Assembly (NCBI GenBank): GCA_965226235.1 | Contig: OZ245335.1 | Span: 1,426,001 to 1,490,000, forward strand | Reading direction: 5' to 3' | Length of the DNA stretch: 64,000 bases | DNA from: CAYFZO01 sp965226235 | GTDB taxonomy: Bacteria > Pseudomonadota > Gammaproteobacteria > Poriferisulfidales > Oxydemutatoraceae | Shown: piece by piece, positions 63,166 to 64,000 of the stretch | How positions within the stretch are numbered: position 1 is the stretch's first letter | Layout: each line of letters opens with the position of its first letter | Position numbers and translations under genes: made by a program | Notes under the pieces: generated by a model | What the model was told of the DNA's origin: nothing | The model's database searches: none | The model's input: only the letters and a program-made list of their open reading frames with translations

Positions 63166-63769
63166 ACCGATGAAGCCGGCTATTCGACACGGATTTCGCA
63201 GGGTTCTCGCGGGGAAAAGGAACATTTCCCTGCAACCGTTTCCTCATGGGAGGCAAGTGTCGTTGTGCATACGCAATACGAGCGTTTGCGATTCGCAGGG
63301 GATCACCCCGTGAATCCGGGTGTGGGCGCACAGTCAACCCGCACCTCTTCTCCCGCCGGAGGACCTCCTTTGCCTGATGTTGCATCTGGTTCCCCCGATT
63401 TCACGCGGTTTACGCCGCCGGCGGCAAGTGGCGCGTACAGGTGCGGCTAGTGGCCGAGGCCGGCGTCGGAGCACGCCCGAAGCAAAGCAGGCCGAAAGCA
63501 TTTTGCATACGCAACGCGCGCATTCCGCGGGGCTTTTCCCGTGCATTCGGCGGATGGCCAACCCGCCCTTTCTTTCGCTGGCAGAGATCCTTGTGTCCGG
63601 CGTTGCGTAGAGTCCTCTTGATCGACCCAGGCACCCAATGCAGTGCAGTTCGTGCCAGCGGTGGGAGATGGCGCGTGCAGGTACGGCTGGCGGCTGTCGT
63701 CGGCGCTGGCCTCCAACCACGGTGGAGCAGGATCACACCGGCTCGATCGGGCCTGCTCTGCATTGATCG
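63166..63769. other. Gap with a diverged tandem duplication
   Basis: 604 bases with no gene. Two related stretches about 237-240 bases apart share GCATACGCAA at about 63268 and 63505, a GGGG/CCCC-type hairpin after it, and GGCGCGTRCAGGTRCGGCT at 63430 and 63670. The duplication is old, with many differences. It probably also holds the argB promoter. Confidence 0.55.
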
Positions 63770-64000
63770 ATGATTGATCCCGGAAACAGGGTCAGGGTTC
63801 TGGCTGAGGCCTTGCCCTATCTCCAGCAATTCCGAGGCGCGGTCATCATTATCAAATACGGCGGCAACGCGATGGTCGATGCGGCGCTCAAGCACAGCTT
63901 TGCCAGCGACGTGGTGTTGCTGAAGGCGGTTGGAATGCACCCGGTCGTTGTCCATGGTGGCGGCCCGCGGATATCGGCGTGCCTTGAACAACATGGCCTG
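63770..64000 (+). CDS. argB: Acetylglutamate kinase (3' end outside window)
   Basis: Phosphorylates N-acetylglutamate in arginine synthesis. The first 77 residues include AEALPYLQQFRGAVIIIKYG, the nucleotide-site KYGGNAMVDAALK, and GMHPVVVHGGGPRIS. The ATG at 63770 gives a normal family start. The gene runs off the right edge. It follows algC as in the coaBC-dut-algC-argB order. Confidence 0.95.
   Translation, partial: MIDPGNRVRVLAEALPYLQQFRGAVIIIKYGGNAMVDAALKHSFASDVVLLKAVGMHPVVVHGGGPRISACLEQHGL

Noticed and set aside
62170..63225. Minus-strand frame of 351 codons opposite algC
   Set aside because: Shadow of algC; no recognisable domain.

Overview
The window looks like a chromosomal segment of a sulfur-oxidising gammaproteobacterium. 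The gene orders rpmH-rnpA-yidC-mnmE divergent from dnaA-dnaN, aroQ-accB, and coaBC-dut-algC-argB (with radC upstream) are typical of that class. soxY and soxZ, the carrier pair for periplasmic thiosulfate oxidation, point to sulfur metabolism. The replication origin is probably inside the window: dnaA boxes lie between dnaA and dnaN, and two parS-like sites lie just after dnaN. No species can be named from the sequence alone.

Layout. 1-7417: accB (partial), aroQ, comF and the biotin genes bioB and bioF, with two sulfotransferase genes attached to these operons, then an SLC13-type sodium symporter. 7450-10101: a glycosyltransferase/sulfotransferase pair broken by IS481-like remnants, then an abnormal tRNA-Met. 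10149-18207: a decayed alanine/glycine symporter, mnmE-yidC-rnpA-rpmH, dnaA, the origin candidate and dnaN. 18208-22976: parS repeats, two GT25-type genes, soxYZ and a carboxylesterase. 22936-28714: argH, a four-gene amino-acid ABC transporter (aapJQMP) and tRNA-Thr. 28822-35051: thiamine genes (thiO frameshifted, thiS, thiG), trmB, a SulP transporter and a tas-like aldo/keto reductase.

35100-43400 is an accessory island, visibly more AT-rich over 35.3-40.4 kb. It carries the wreck of a type I restriction-modification locus: the 3' part of hsdS and the 5' part of hsdR. Between them sit two intact overlapping genes, a RecQ-type helicase fused to a phosphoribosyltransferase domain and a DprA-like protein. 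An orphan AbiEi antitoxin, pieces of IS3 and IS1380 elements, and a sulfotransferase between two inverted IS3 ends follow. 43416-46985 returns to core genes (gmhB, glyS, glyQ). 46995-55845 is a second accessory stretch with IS481-like, ISNCY and IS1380 remnants, a second copy of the glycosyltransferase/sulfotransferase pair and two more sulfotransferases. 56195-64000 is core again: glnA, a gamma carbonic anhydrase, ubiA, radC, coaBC, dut, algC and argB (partial).

Two themes stand out. First, seven sulfotransferase-like genes and four glycosyltransferase-like genes are scattered through 64 kb, often beside IS remnants, which suggests a variable sulfated surface glycan. Second, single-base indels break several otherwise conserved genes (thiO, gmhB, the AgcS symporter, transposases) and a tRNA is three bases short. 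This means either genome decay or residual assembly error, and raw reads would separate the two.
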